A stretch of DNA of 16,523 bases from Bacteroidales bacterium UBA4243 (GTDB lineage Bacteria; Bacteroidota; Bacteroidia; Bacteroidales; F082): positions 1 to 16,523 of the forward strand of contig DGXB01000040.1 in the NCBI GenBank assembly GCA_002396205.1, written 5' to 3'. A model generated the notes under the pieces. That model did not search any database and was not told where the DNA came from. It saw nothing but the letters and a program-made list of their open reading frames with translations. Below are positions 1 to 7,363 of this stretch, in pieces (within the stretch, counting starts at the first letter, position 1; every line of letters begins with the position of its first letter). The position numbers and the translations under genes are program-made.

Positions 1-276
1 TTCGGGTCGTTCGAGGCCTTCAAGGAAGAGTTCGCCAAGAAAGGTGCAGGTCTGTTTGGCTCGGGCTGGGTATGGCTCTCTGCCGACAAAGACGGTAAAC
101 TCGTCATCACGCAGGAGACCAACGCCGGTAACCCCGTGCAGCGTGGCTTGAAGCCCCTGCTGACCTTCGATGTGTGGGAACATGCCTATTATATCGACTA
201 CCAGAACCGTCGTCCCGACTACCTGAAAGCCCTTTGGGACATCGTCAACTGGGACGTGGTGAACGAAAGACTGTAA
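1..276 (+). CDS. sodB: Fe/Mn superoxide dismutase, C-terminal part (5' end outside window)
   Basis: This is the last 91 residues of an iron/manganese superoxide dismutase, which converts superoxide to hydrogen peroxide and oxygen in the cytoplasm. The frame is open from base 1 and stops with TAA at 274-276. The decisive motif is DVWEHAYYIDYQNRRPDY at fragment residues 57-74; its Asp57 and His61 are the last two metal ligands of the family. GSGWVWL (residues 20-26) and the closing VNWDVVNERL also match the family's C-terminal domain. The N-terminal helical domain with the first two His ligands lies upstream of the window. Bacteroidales usually carry one SOD that works with iron or manganese; the fragment does not decide the metal. 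The gene runs into a hairpin terminator shared with the convergent neighbour. Confidence 0.96.
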   Translation, partial: FGSFEAFKEEFAKKGAGLFGSGWVWLSADKDGKLVITQETNAGNPVQRGLKPLLTFDVWEHAYYIDYQNRRPDYLKALWDIVNWDVVNERL

Positions 277-299
277 GCGACAAGTTTGCTGAAAAACGA

Positions 300-337
300 A
301 AATCGCGGCGGGGGCGACCCTCACCGCGATTTCTGTT
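300..337. terminator. Hairpin terminator shared by convergent genes
   Basis: AAATCGCGG (300-308) pairs perfectly with CCGCGATTT (324-332) around a 15-nt loop that can pair further (GGG with CCC). On the plus strand it is followed by CTGTTTTA; on the minus strand the A run before it reads as T. It lies between the SOD stop at 276 and the stop of the minus-strand gene at 338, so it can serve both. Confidence 0.75.
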
Positions 338-1873
338 TTAGTTGGTTTTCTGTATCCGATGGGTGCTCCGGCTGTCGCCGTAATCCACTTGCAACAGATA
401 GGTTCCTGGACTTAATTCGCTCAGGTCTATTTCGAATTGCATGCCTGATACGGGCTGTTGCATCAGCAGACGCCCAAAGACGTCGTAAACGCTAATGTTT
501 TGGGCTGTTCTTTCGGTGGTGATTCTCACGACCGAAGTAAATGGGTTGGGGTAGATGTTGGCTGAAGTCATGTCTACTTTAACACCTACTGTCGAAATGA
601 AATGTGCCACGAGGTTGCGGTTGCCGTTGACGCTAAATGTATATTCGGCTTGCGACGAGACCTGAGCACCGTTTTCAGTCCAATTGATAAAGGTGTAACC
701 CGTGTTGGCCGTGGCAGTCAGAGTGCAGGAAGCACCTTGATTGTATTCGCCGGCACCAATCACTGTGCCGCCTTGGCTTGGGTCGGCGGTAGCTGTAATG
801 TTATAGGTGTTGGGCAAAATATTGATTCCCTGAATGTTGGTTCCAATCATGGGATAGTTGGTTGACACCACACGCACGCGATAGCTGTTACCTGCCGACA
901 CGTTAGGGATTTGTGCCGTGATGCTGCCACTCGTGTTGGTTGTCGTCCTGCCTAACTCGGTGGGGCTGTTGAAGTTGCCATTGGCATCCGAAAGCTGTGC
1001 AATGACCTGGTTGGCGGATGCATTGAGGTTGTCGGGCGACATGGTTCCCGTCAGGGTGAAGGGAATGGTGATGGAAGAGCCAGCATTGAATTGGGTGGCG
1101 CTGAGTTGGCTCATGGTGAGGGTGGGATTGTAGACCAGTAGCAAGTCGTCGACGAACAAATCGTCGTTGGTGCTACCGGAGCCAGGCGTCTCGTTGGTGG
1201 TGGCGGTCATCAGGATATAGCGAACATCCGTGCAAGGGCCGTTATTGTTGAACGGTATGCTCAAACGGCGCCAATTGTAGGCACCGCCAGCCGATGATGT
1301 GCGGGTGAATGACAGGGCCGCAGTGGCCACATGCATATTGGCCGGGTCTTCGGTGCCGTCAGCGACGAGTCTATAGTCGGCATCGCCATGGACGACGGCC
1401 TTCACTTGGGCCTTGTCTGACGTGCTTTGGCTTCGGAAGCATACCCAAACCGTAAGGGAATCAGGAAGTTGCGAGATGGGTGAGTTGAAGGCGCTTTGGG
1501 CACGTTGTGTGTAGTTGTAGTTACCTGTACCCGTGGCCGACATGCTGCCTGCGTTCATACGACCGTTGGTGAGGTTGCCGTTGGCCGTGATTCCTAAAAC
1601 GCTTGATGGATAGACCCTTACGCTCTTTGTCCCAGAGGAACTTGGACGTGTTTGCGACGACTGTTCGATCTGGCTCGAAACGAAGCCGGAAAAGGTTCCC
1701 GTAGCCGTGCCGCCCGAGTGCCAATGCACTGGCTCGCTGACAGATAACTCATCACGAGAAGTCCATTGCTCGAAGCCACGGTTCTCGATTTGAGGACCGA
1801 ATTGGGCGTTGAGGTTAAGGCTAATCAGACCAAAAAACAGAAGGATTAGAATGCTTGTAAAGAAACGTTTCAT
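338..1873 (-). CDS. Secreted T9SS cargo protein with InlB-like repeat and type A sorting domain
   Basis: A 511-residue protein with a signal peptide (MKRFFTSILILLFF...LNAQ, residues 1-23). The N-terminal half opens with FGPQIENRGFEQWTSRD and resembles the galactose-binding-like beta domains of Bacteroidales surface proteins. Residues about 357-428 (ATADPSQGGTVIGAGEY... YTFINWTENG... NLVAHF) match the divergent InlB B-repeat family. The last about 80 residues (IYPNP at about 440, then ISVYDVFGR, LSPGTYLLQV) are a T9SS type A sorting domain, so the protein should cross the outer membrane and be attached or released. The open frame extends three codons upstream to a TTG; I chose the ATG at 1873 because the signal peptide starts there. 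No catalytic motif is visible; carbohydrate or cell-surface binding is an inference. Confidence 0.88.
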   Translation of the reverse strand: MKRFFTSILILLFFGLISLNLNAQFGPQIENRGFEQWTSRDELSVSEPVHWHSGGTATGTFSGFVSSQIEQSSQTRPSSSGTKSVRVYPSSVLGITANGNLTNGRMNAGSMSATGTGNYNYTQRAQSAFNSPISQLPDSLTVWVCFRSQSTSDKAQVKAVVHGDADYRLVADGTEDPANMHVATAALSFTRTSSAGGAYNWRRLSIPFNNNGPCTDVRYILMTATTNETPGSGSTNDDLFVDDLLLVYNPTLTMSQLSATQFNAGSSITIPFTLTGTMSPDNLNASANQVIAQLSDANGNFNSPTELGRTTTNTSGSITAQIPNVSAGNSYRVRVVSTNYPMIGTNIQGINILPNTYNITATADPSQGGTVIGAGEYNQGASCTLTATANTGYTFINWTENGAQVSSQAEYTFSVNGNRNLVAHFISTVGVKVDMTSANIYPNPFTSVVRITTERTAQNISVYDVFGRLLMQQPVSGMQFEIDLSELSPGTYLLQVDYGDSRSTHRIQKTN

Positions 1874-1898
1874 AGGGTTCAAGTTTAAAATCGAGGCA

Positions 1899-1906
1899 CA
1901 AAAATA
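1899..1906 (-). promoter_or_regulatory. Bacteroidota -7 box for the T9SS cargo gene
   Basis: Read on the minus strand this is TATTTTTG, a match to the Bacteroidota TAnnTTTG -7 element, 26 nt upstream of the ATG at 1873. I see no good TTTG -33 partner at the usual 19-21 nt spacing. It stands back to back with the plus-strand promoter at 1950-1957. Confidence 0.55.
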
Positions 1907-1924
1907 GGAAAAAGAATGGCTGGT

Positions 1925-1957
1925 TTTGTTTAGTTGGCTACTTTTTCGCTACTTTTG
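1925..1957 (+). promoter_or_regulatory. Bacteroidota promoter for the beta-barrel gene
   Basis: TTTG at 1925-1928 and TACTTTTG at 1950-1957 match the -33 and -7 consensus elements of the Bacteroidota primary sigma factor with a 21-nt spacer. The start codon at 1977 is 19 nt past the -7 box, giving a very short 5' leader without a Shine-Dalgarno sequence, as is normal in this phylum. Confidence 0.7.
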
Positions 1958-1976
1958 CAACCTAATTGTTTGATTT

Positions 1977-2669
1977 ATGAAGAAATTTGCAATCACTCTT
2001 GGTCTGCTGCTCTTCGCATTTGTCGCGAGGGCACAATGGACTTTGCAGACCTATGGCGAGTACGACTACACCCGCACTTCGGGTAGCTCGGCATCGCTTG
2101 CCTTGAAAGGCAGCTACCAGCTTGCCGACAACTTCAACATCGGCTTGGGCTATCAAGCCTCGACCCTAAACCGCCATGCCATCAACCTGCAATACCAGGT
2201 CGATTTGCTCAAGGCGAAGAGTGGCACTTTGTATTTGGAGAACCGCTATCTCTACCGCATTTTCCCCAAATACGATTTGCAGGAGTTCAATGCTTTGCTT
2301 GACCTTGGATGGCGCAACCGGCATTTCAACTTCCAGTTGGGTTTGACCAACCGTTTCACCGCACCCATTCCGCTACGCAAAAACGGCGGCATGGATGTGA
2401 CCTTCGAGCCGATGAATGTCACCTTCTGCGTTGAGGGCAACGTTTTCGACCAAACGCATCCGTGGAACGTGGGCGCAAGTATCTCGAACTACCGCGACTT
2501 CGTCATCGAGCGTTTCACCTTGTTTTTCTATAGCGTGAACGGCTATTACGATTTCGGCAACGGGTTGAGAATCACTGCCGAAGCAGGACTGCATCCTTGC
2601 GGTGTGCTCAACCTTTCTTCGCAATACAACGGCTGGTTCGGCAACGTAGGACTGATTTGGAAACCATAG
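1977..2669 (+). CDS. Predicted outer-membrane beta-barrel protein, function unknown
   Basis: A 230-residue protein with a signal peptide (MKKFAITLGLLLFAFVARAQ, residues 1-20). The mature part is a series of short alternating polar/aromatic strands (WTLQTYGEYDY, FNIGLGYQAS, LYLENRYLYR, NFQLGLTNRF, LRITAEAGLH) and ends in FGNVGLIWKP, the pattern of a small 8-12-stranded outer-membrane barrel. Sequences of this kind in Bacteroidales are usually left as hypothetical or outer-membrane beta-barrel proteins. I recognise no specific family. It has its own promoter 19 nt upstream, and the metallophosphoesterase gene follows after a 76-nt gap with a short hairpin, so co-transcription is possible but not shown. 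Confidence 0.75.
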   Translation: MKKFAITLGLLLFAFVARAQWTLQTYGEYDYTRTSGSSASLALKGSYQLADNFNIGLGYQASTLNRHAINLQYQVDLLKAKSGTLYLENRYLYRIFPKYDLQEFNALLDLGWRNRHFNFQLGLTNRFTAPIPLRKNGGMDVTFEPMNVTFCVEGNVFDQTHPWNVGASISNYRDFVIERFTLFFYSVNGYYDFGNGLRITAEAGLHPCGVLNLSSQYNGWFGNVGLIWKP

Positions 2670-2686
2670 AAAACGCCTGCGTTTTC
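2669..2686 (+). terminator. Short hairpin after the beta-barrel gene, weak terminator
   Basis: GAAAACGC and GCGTTTTC form an 8-base inverted repeat with only two bases between the arms, overlapping the last base of the stop codon and followed by CTCTCTAATT. It may attenuate rather than stop transcription, because there is little GC in the stem and no clean T run. Confidence 0.35.
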
Positions 2687-2745
2687 CTCTCTAATTCCTA
2701 AAAATTCAGATTATTGATTCTCAAATTCTTAAATTCTTGACAAAA

Positions 2746-3654
2746 ATGAAAAGACATATTATATCATTAATCGCTGCAGCTGTAATTCTTTCCACTGGCT
2801 GCAACCGTCTCGACATCGCAGGCATGGTCGTCAACCGCAGCGACACCGAAGAGCGCGTGGCCGACTGGCTCGACTACAACGCCCAAAACAGCGAACCCGT
2901 CATCGAGAACGCTCCCGACGAGTATCGCGTCTATTCCGCTTCCGACTCGCACTATTCCGAGCGCGACAGCATTACGCCACAAGGCCCGAAAGACCGCTTG
3001 TACAAATACATCACCGCCGAGCGCAACGACCCGAACGCCCTGTTTGCCATCCATGCTGGCGACTTGGCGAACGAAAGCGGCGAGGCGGGCTTCAGAATGT
3101 CAGCCGAGGCTATGGTCTACAATGCCGAGACCCAAGCCAAAAACGACCCATGTTTCCCCGTCATCGGCAACCATGATGTCTATTACGATTGTGCCAAATA
3201 TTTCAAGCAGTATTTCCACACCTCGACTTACACCGTCACCGTCAAGACCGTCAGTGGCTATCAGGATTTGTTCATCTTCCTCGATTCGGGCAACGGCACC
3301 CACGGCAAGCGTCAGTTGGAATGGCTTGAGGAAAAGCTCTCGCATCGCGACGAATATCGCCATTGCATCGTCGTTAGCCACAATTGGTTGTTCCGCACCT
3401 CTTATAATTATACGACGACACCTGCTGCCAATTTGCCGCAGGATGAGCAATACGCTTTCATGGACTTGATGAGCAACCATAACGTCGACATGGTGCTGAT
3501 GGGTCACTTTCACATGCGCGAGCAACGCCAGTTTGGAGGCGTTCATTACGTCATGAGCGACAACCTCAACGACACCAAGGTCAATCCGAGTTATGTGGTG
3601 GCCAATGTGGGGGAGAAGGTGACCTACGCATACGAAGAGCTTGATATGGATTAA
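2746..3654 (+). CDS. Lipoprotein metallophosphoesterase (calcineurin-like)
   Basis: A 302-residue lipoprotein. The signal peptide ends in the lipobox LSTGC with Cys19 as lipidation site, so it is anchored in the periplasm or at the surface. The complete set of calcineurin-like phosphoesterase motifs is present in order: DSH (D67, H69), GDL (D106), GNHD (N142, H143), SHN (H212) and GHFH (H254, H256), which bind a two-metal centre that hydrolyses phosphomonoesters or diesters. The length is typical of the family and no extra domain is visible; the substrate is not determined. The frame extends three codons upstream to a TTG; the ATG at 2746 was chosen because the signal peptide begins there. 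The repeat-protein gene starts 18 nt after its stop, suggesting one transcript. Confidence 0.92.
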   Translation: MKRHIISLIAAAVILSTGCNRLDIAGMVVNRSDTEERVADWLDYNAQNSEPVIENAPDEYRVYSASDSHYSERDSITPQGPKDRLYKYITAERNDPNALFAIHAGDLANESGEAGFRMSAEAMVYNAETQAKNDPCFPVIGNHDVYYDCAKYFKQYFHTSTYTVTVKTVSGYQDLFIFLDSGNGTHGKRQLEWLEEKLSHRDEYRHCIVVSHNWLFRTSYNYTTTPAANLPQDEQYAFMDLMSNHNVDMVLMGHFHMREQRQFGGVHYVMSDNLNDTKVNPSYVVANVGEKVTYAYEELDMD

Positions 3655-3672
3655 ATTCAAAACCAGTTTGTT

Positions 3673-4155
3673 ATGAATAGTCGGAAAGTATTGATTGCCA
3701 TGATTTTTTGTTTTGCTTTCATCAGTGCCTCTGCACAGGTGAAGGTTTACAAAGGCAATTCCACTTACAGCAGCGATGTGATTTGCACTTTGCGTGGCGA
3801 CAAAGTCTATAAAGGTAACTCGTCCTACTCCAGCGACGTACTTTGCCGCATCGACGACAACAAAGTGTATCGTGGCAATTCTTCCTACAGTAGCGATATT
3901 CTTTACACCGTCAGAAAAAGGAAGGTTTACAAAGGCTCGTCGTCGTATTCTTCCGATGTTTTGTTCAACATCAAAGACGGCAAGCTCTATGATGGCAATT
4001 CGAGTTATTCGTCAGACATTTTTGCCAACAAGCGAGGCCTCAAGGTGTACAAAAACAACTCCTCGTATTCCTCGGACGTCGATTTCACGCTCTCTGGCGA
4101 TGTCACCATCGAGCAGTTTGTGGCCATTTGGTATGCGGTGAAGTATTGTTGGTAG
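3673..4155 (+). CDS. Secreted protein of six 20-residue YSSD repeats
   Basis: A 160-residue protein with a signal peptide (MNSRKVLIAMIFCFAFISASAQ, residues 1-22). Residues 24-143 are six consecutive repeats of exactly 20 residues with consensus KVYKGNSSYSSDVLxxIxDx; no insertion or deletion breaks the register. The 17-residue tail VTIEQFVAIWYAVKYCW differs and is hydrophobic. The regular period with V/Y/I at alternating positions suggests a beta-rich repeat fold, perhaps a small solenoid or propeller, with exposed Ser/Asp; that is inference. I know similar YSSD repeats only as hypothetical proteins in bacteria and assign no function. The close spacing to the phosphoesterase gene makes a shared transcript likely. 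Confidence 0.85.
   Translation: MNSRKVLIAMIFCFAFISASAQVKVYKGNSTYSSDVICTLRGDKVYKGNSSYSSDVLCRIDDNKVYRGNSSYSSDILYTVRKRKVYKGSSSYSSDVLFNIKDGKLYDGNSSYSSDIFANKRGLKVYKNNSSYSSDVDFTLSGDVTIEQFVAIWYAVKYCW
3742..4101 (+). repeat. Six in-frame 60-bp tandem repeats
   Basis: The DNA encoding the YSSD protein is six 60-bp units in register. The units differ a lot at synonymous positions (Ser codons TCC, AGC, TCG, TCT and AGT are mixed) while the protein repeats stay near-identical. This points to old duplication kept by selection on the protein and not to a recent slippage array. Confidence 0.9.
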
Positions 4156-4181
4156 ATATGTCCACTATGACTTCTATATAG

Positions 4182-4215
4182 AATCGCCCGCCGGAAAAGT
4201 TTCTGGCGGGCGATT
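4182..4215. terminator. Strong bidirectional hairpin terminator
   Basis: AATCGCCCGCC (4182-4192) pairs perfectly with GGCGGGCGATT (4205-4215), and inner bases GGAAA/TTTCT extend the stem to about 16 pairs with one G-T pair. TTTTGTG follows on the plus strand. It sits between the stop at 4155 and the stop of the convergent peptidase at 4236 and can serve both. Confidence 0.85.
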
Positions 4216-4235
4216 TTGTGCCTGAAAGTCGGCGA

Positions 4236-6386
4236 TTATTTCGCCTCCTTCGGATAGGTTAATCCCATGTTATACAGGATGAACGAATAAATGTCGGCCT
4301 GTTCTTCCAGAACCTTTGAGATGGGCTTGCCGCCGCCGTGACCAGCCTTCGTGTCGATGCGGATGATCTTAGGCTCGTTGCCGGTTTGGGCTGCCTGCAA
4401 GGTGGCCGCATACTTGAACGAGTGGGCGGGCACCACACGGTCGTCGTGGTCGGCAGTGGTGACCATGATGGCGGGATAATGCACGTCGGCACCGCTCTTG
4501 ATGGTGTGCAACGGCGAGTAGGCGTACAAGGCCTTGAACATGGCTTCGTCGTCCTCGCTGGTGCCGTAGTCGCTGGCCCAGTTCCAGCCGATGGTGAAGA
4601 GGTGGTAGCGCAGCATGTCCATTACGCCGACTTGAGGCACGGCCACGGCAAAGAGGTCGGGGCGCTGGTTGACCACAGCACCGACGAGCAGACCGCCATT
4701 GCTGCCGCCGTTCAGAGCCAAATACTTCGGCGAGGTGTAGCCATTATTAATAAGGTATTCCGCGCAGGCGATGCAGTCGTCAAAGACGTTTTGTTTTTGC
4801 AACTTGGTTCCGGCAAGGTGCCATTCCTCGCCGTATTCGTTGCCGCCACGAAGGTTCATCTGGGCATAAATGCCGCCGTTCTCCAGGAAAGGCAGACGGT
4901 TGGTGCTGAAACCGGGATTCAGCGTGATGTTGAAGCCGCCATAGCCGTAGAGGAAGGTCGGGTTGGTGCCATCCTTCTGCAAACCAGCCTTGTAAGTCAG
5001 GAACATCGGGACCTTGGTGCCGTCCTTCGAGGTGACGAAGACCTGCTCGGTGACATAGTCGTCCGACTTGAAGTCGATGGCGGGCTTACGGAATACGGTT
5101 GAGGTGTTGTCGTCGATGTTGTATTGGTAGATCGTGGTCGGGAAGGCGAAGGAAGTGAAGGCGTAGAACACTTCAGGCTCCTCGTAGCGGCTGCTGAAGC
5201 CCACGGCACCATAGGTCGGCAGGGCGATTTCGTGGAGTTGTTGGCCGTCCATGGTGTAAACGTAGGCATGGTTGGCGGCGTCCTTGTCATAAGTCACGAT
5301 CATCTTGCCCTTGGCGAGGTTGATGCCCGAAATCACGTTCTCGCTTTCGGGAATCACGTCCACCCAGTTCTCCATTTGCGGGGTCTTGGCAGACACTTTG
5401 CAAATGCGGCCCTTGGGCGCGTTGAAGTTGGTGAAGATGTACAGCGTATCGTTGATGACGTCGATGGGGCTGTATTGGTAATCCATGTTGTCGGCGATTT
5501 GCACGAACTGGCCCTTCGGGTCTTGCATGTCGCGAATCCACAGCGTGCTGCCTGCGCCTTGACCGCTCTCGAAGAGGAACATGTAATGCTCGTCGTCGGT
5601 GAGGTCCACCTGGTGGAAATAGCGCGGCTGGGCGGGGTTGTGGTAGAAGAGTTCGTCCTGTTCCTGCGGCGTGCCCAGCTTGTGGTAATAGATTTTGTGG
5701 TTCTCGTTCACGTTGCTGAACTCCTTGCCGGCTTCGGGACGGTCGTAGGCGGCATAGAAGAAGCCGTCCTTGTACCACGAAGCGCCCGTGAACTTGGCCC
5801 ATTCAATGTGGTCGGGGAGGAGTTCGAGTGTGGCCATGTCCTTCACGTAGATCTCAACCCAGTCGGAGCCGCTGCGTTGGATGGTGTAGGCCATGTACTT
5901 GCCGTCGTTGGAGAAGCTGATGCCGCCGAGCGACACGGTGCCGTCGTCGGAGAGCTTGTTGGGGTCGAGGAGGACGGTAGGCTCGCCGTCGAGGGTCTCC
6001 TGCATGTAGATGACGCTCTGGTTTTGGAGGCCATCGTTCTTCGAGTAGATGTAGCGGCCGTGTTTTTTCGATGGCATACTATAGCGCTCGTAGTTAACCA
6101 ATTGCGTCAGGCGGTCCTTGAGAGCGCTGCGGAAGGGGATGTGGCTGAGGTAGTCCTGTGTGACCTCGTTCTGTTCCTTGACCCATTTTGCGGTCTCGGC
6201 GGAAGTGTCGTTTTCGAGCCAGCGGTACGGGTCGGCGACCTTCGTGCCGAAGTAGTCGTCGACGACGGTGGTGTCTTTTCGCGTCTCGGGATAAGCCTTG
6301 ACGGAATAGCGTTCAGGCTGCTTTGGTTGTTGGTTGCAGCCGAAGAGGGTGATTGTGCCCATGACTAATAAGGTGAATTTTTTCAT
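4236..6386 (-). CDS. Prolyl oligopeptidase family serine peptidase (S9A), lipoprotein
   Basis: A 716-residue enzyme that cleaves small peptides on the carboxyl side of proline. It starts with a lipoprotein signal ending LFGC (Cys17), so the enzyme is membrane-anchored on the outer side of the inner membrane or beyond. The N-terminal VKAYPETRKD... DDYFGTKVADPYRWLEN is the usual opening of S9A, followed by a seven-bladed propeller region (about 80-440) and an alpha/beta hydrolase domain. The catalytic triad is visible: Ser562 in GGSNGG, Asp at about 649 in DHDDRVVP, and His683 in GHGGGK. Length equals that of typical prolyl oligopeptidases. The gene has its own promoter box about 120 nt upstream, and a terminator at 4182-4215. 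Confidence 0.96.
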   Translation of the reverse strand: MKKFTLLVMGTITLFGCNQQPKQPERYSVKAYPETRKDTTVVDDYFGTKVADPYRWLENDTSAETAKWVKEQNEVTQDYLSHIPFRSALKDRLTQLVNYERYSMPSKKHGRYIYSKNDGLQNQSVIYMQETLDGEPTVLLDPNKLSDDGTVSLGGISFSNDGKYMAYTIQRSGSDWVEIYVKDMATLELLPDHIEWAKFTGASWYKDGFFYAAYDRPEAGKEFSNVNENHKIYYHKLGTPQEQDELFYHNPAQPRYFHQVDLTDDEHYMFLFESGQGAGSTLWIRDMQDPKGQFVQIADNMDYQYSPIDVINDTLYIFTNFNAPKGRICKVSAKTPQMENWVDVIPESENVISGINLAKGKMIVTYDKDAANHAYVYTMDGQQLHEIALPTYGAVGFSSRYEEPEVFYAFTSFAFPTTIYQYNIDDNTSTVFRKPAIDFKSDDYVTEQVFVTSKDGTKVPMFLTYKAGLQKDGTNPTFLYGYGGFNITLNPGFSTNRLPFLENGGIYAQMNLRGGNEYGEEWHLAGTKLQKQNVFDDCIACAEYLINNGYTSPKYLALNGGSNGGLLVGAVVNQRPDLFAVAVPQVGVMDMLRYHLFTIGWNWASDYGTSEDDEAMFKALYAYSPLHTIKSGADVHYPAIMVTTADHDDRVVPAHSFKYAATLQAAQTGNEPKIIRIDTKAGHGGGKPISKVLEEQADIYSFILYNMGLTYPKEAK

Positions 6387-6431
6387 TTATGGTTGCTTTA
6401 AAGATTTAAGATTCAAGATTCAAAGATTCGA

Positions 6432-6489
6432 TGGACTCGGGACTATCCTTGTCGTCGCTTTGCGTCACTGCGAGGCACGAAGCAGTCCA
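6432..6489. repeat. Imperfect palindromic element resembling a dispersed intergenic repeat
   Basis: TGGACT (6432-6437) and AGTCCA (6484-6489) are inverted ends of a 58-bp element whose right half contains TGCGAGGCACGAAGCAGTCC. From memory this closely resembles the widespread short repeat 'CATTGCGAGGCACGAAGCAATCC' seen between genes in Bacteroidales and other bacteria. Just before it (about 6401-6429) AAGATTC-like units are repeated three to four times. No transposase is nearby. The copy lies in the leader of the peptidase gene. Confidence 0.5.
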
Positions 6490-6506
6490 GTACGTTATTT
6501 GACGGA

Positions 6507-6514
6507 CAAAAGTA
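6507..6514 (-). promoter_or_regulatory. Bacteroidota -7 box for the prolyl oligopeptidase gene
   Basis: The minus strand reads TACTTTTG here, an exact TAnnTTTG match, 121 nt upstream of the start codon at 6386. No clear -33 TTTG is visible. If used, the transcript would carry the palindromic element at 6432-6489 in its leader. Confidence 0.5.
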
Positions 6515-6542
6515 CGATAAATTGGTATAAAGAAAGGGAAAA

Positions 6543-6575
6543 GTTGCGATGAATGGTTATTTTTTCGTAGTTTTG
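6543..6575 (+). promoter_or_regulatory. Bacteroidota promoter for the MNT-HEPN pair
   Basis: GTTG (6543-6546, near TTTG) and TAGTTTTG (6568-6575) are spaced by 21 nt and fit the Bacteroidota promoter. The box decides the start of the next gene: an upstream in-frame ATG at 6549 would lie before the transcription start, so the ATG at 6594 is the real one. Confidence 0.65.
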
Positions 6576-6593
6576 CAACAAAATAGTAAAAAA

Positions 6594-6914
6594 ATGTCGG
6601 AAAAAGAAACCATATTGAGTTCCATTCGCGCTTTGGGAGCGAAAGTGTTGCCTAAGGGAGCGAGGCTTATCTTGTTTGGCTCGCAGGCTCGCAACGATGC
6701 GCATGAGGATTCCGACTGGGATTTGCTTATTTTGCTCAACGACAAGCAATTGAATAACGATACTTTTGGAGCATACGCCTATCCATTCGTTGAGTTGGGT
6801 TGGGAATACGGCACCTATTTCAGCCCCAAGATTTACACCTATTCGGAATGGGCAAAACGAAAGGGGACACTTTTTTATGACAATGTCAATAGGGAAGGGA
6901 TGATATTATGCTGA
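6594..6914 (+). CDS. Minimal nucleotidyltransferase (MNT), antitoxin-like
   Basis: A 106-residue protein of the DNA polymerase beta-like nucleotidyltransferase superfamily. The hallmark GS-x10-DxD is present: G29-S30 in LFGSQAR and D41/D43 in DSDWDLLI, which bind the nucleotide and metal. A third acidic ligand near the usual position is not obvious. In type VII toxin-antitoxin systems (MntA-HepT) such proteins neutralise the HEPN partner by adding AMP to a tyrosine; that role here is inferred from family and context. The frame is open back to 6549, but the promoter at 6568-6575 makes that start impossible. Its TGA at 6912-6914 overlaps the start of the HEPN gene by 7 nt, indicating translational coupling. 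Confidence 0.88.
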   Translation: MSEKETILSSIRALGAKVLPKGARLILFGSQARNDAHEDSDWDLLILLNDKQLNNDTFGAYAYPFVELGWEYGTYFSPKIYTYSEWAKRKGTLFYDNVNREGMILC

Positions 6915-7318
6915 CGGATGAAGAAAGAAAAGCACTGGTAGCCAACAAGGTAAGGCGTTCAAGAGAGACTTGGATGGAGACCCAAGGCATCATTGAAAAC
7001 AAGTTCTGGCATGCCGCTGCCAACAGAATGTATTATACTTGTTACTATATGGTTACGGCTTTGTTGCTGAAAAATGGACATAGTAGCCATACTCATGGCG
7101 GTACAATTGGCCTGTTCGGATTACATTTCATCAAAACAGGTATCGTTTCTTCTGAATTAGGTAAATTCTACAGCCAGCTTTATGAACTGCGACAAATAGG
7201 GGACTATGACGACTGGAAGGTGGTTACAGAGGTTGATGTAATGCCTTTGGTACCCACTGTTGAAGTCTTTCTTGACACTTTGGAGCAGCTTATTCGAGAA
7301 GATGGGTATTTGGAATAA
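6908..7318 (+). CDS. HEPN domain protein, toxin-like partner of the MNT
   Basis: A 136-residue all-helical protein of the UPF0332-like HEPN group. Typical landmarks are AAANRMYYTCYYMVTALLL (residues 36-54), the following HSSHTHGG (58-65), and LRQIGDYDDW (94-103). HEPN toxins are RNases with an Rx4-6H motif; here R95 is followed by DY100 and no histidine at that spacing, as in the UPF0332 branch, so RNase activity is uncertain. Tyr100 is a candidate for modification by the MNT, by analogy with HepT. The ATG overlaps the MNT stop. The region is more AT-rich than its flanks, in line with horizontal transfer. Confidence 0.85.
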   Translation: MLTDEERKALVANKVRRSRETWMETQGIIENKFWHAAANRMYYTCYYMVTALLLKNGHSSHTHGGTIGLFGLHFIKTGIVSSELGKFYSQLYELRQIGDYDDWKVVTEVDVMPLVPTVEVFLDTLEQLIREDGYLE

Positions 7319-7363
7319 ATGACATTTTTTTCATAATTTCTTTTCCATTCCAATTATTTTTTG

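Noticed and set aside
3742..4101. A CRISPR-like array, because of the regular 60-bp period
   Set aside because: The units are contiguous coding repeats in one frame with no unique spacers, and no cas genes are present.
5124..6368. A 414-codon open frame on the plus strand opposite the prolyl oligopeptidase gene
   Set aside because: Same low-information Val/Glu/His-rich composition; the opposite strand encodes a complete S9A enzyme with catalytic triad.
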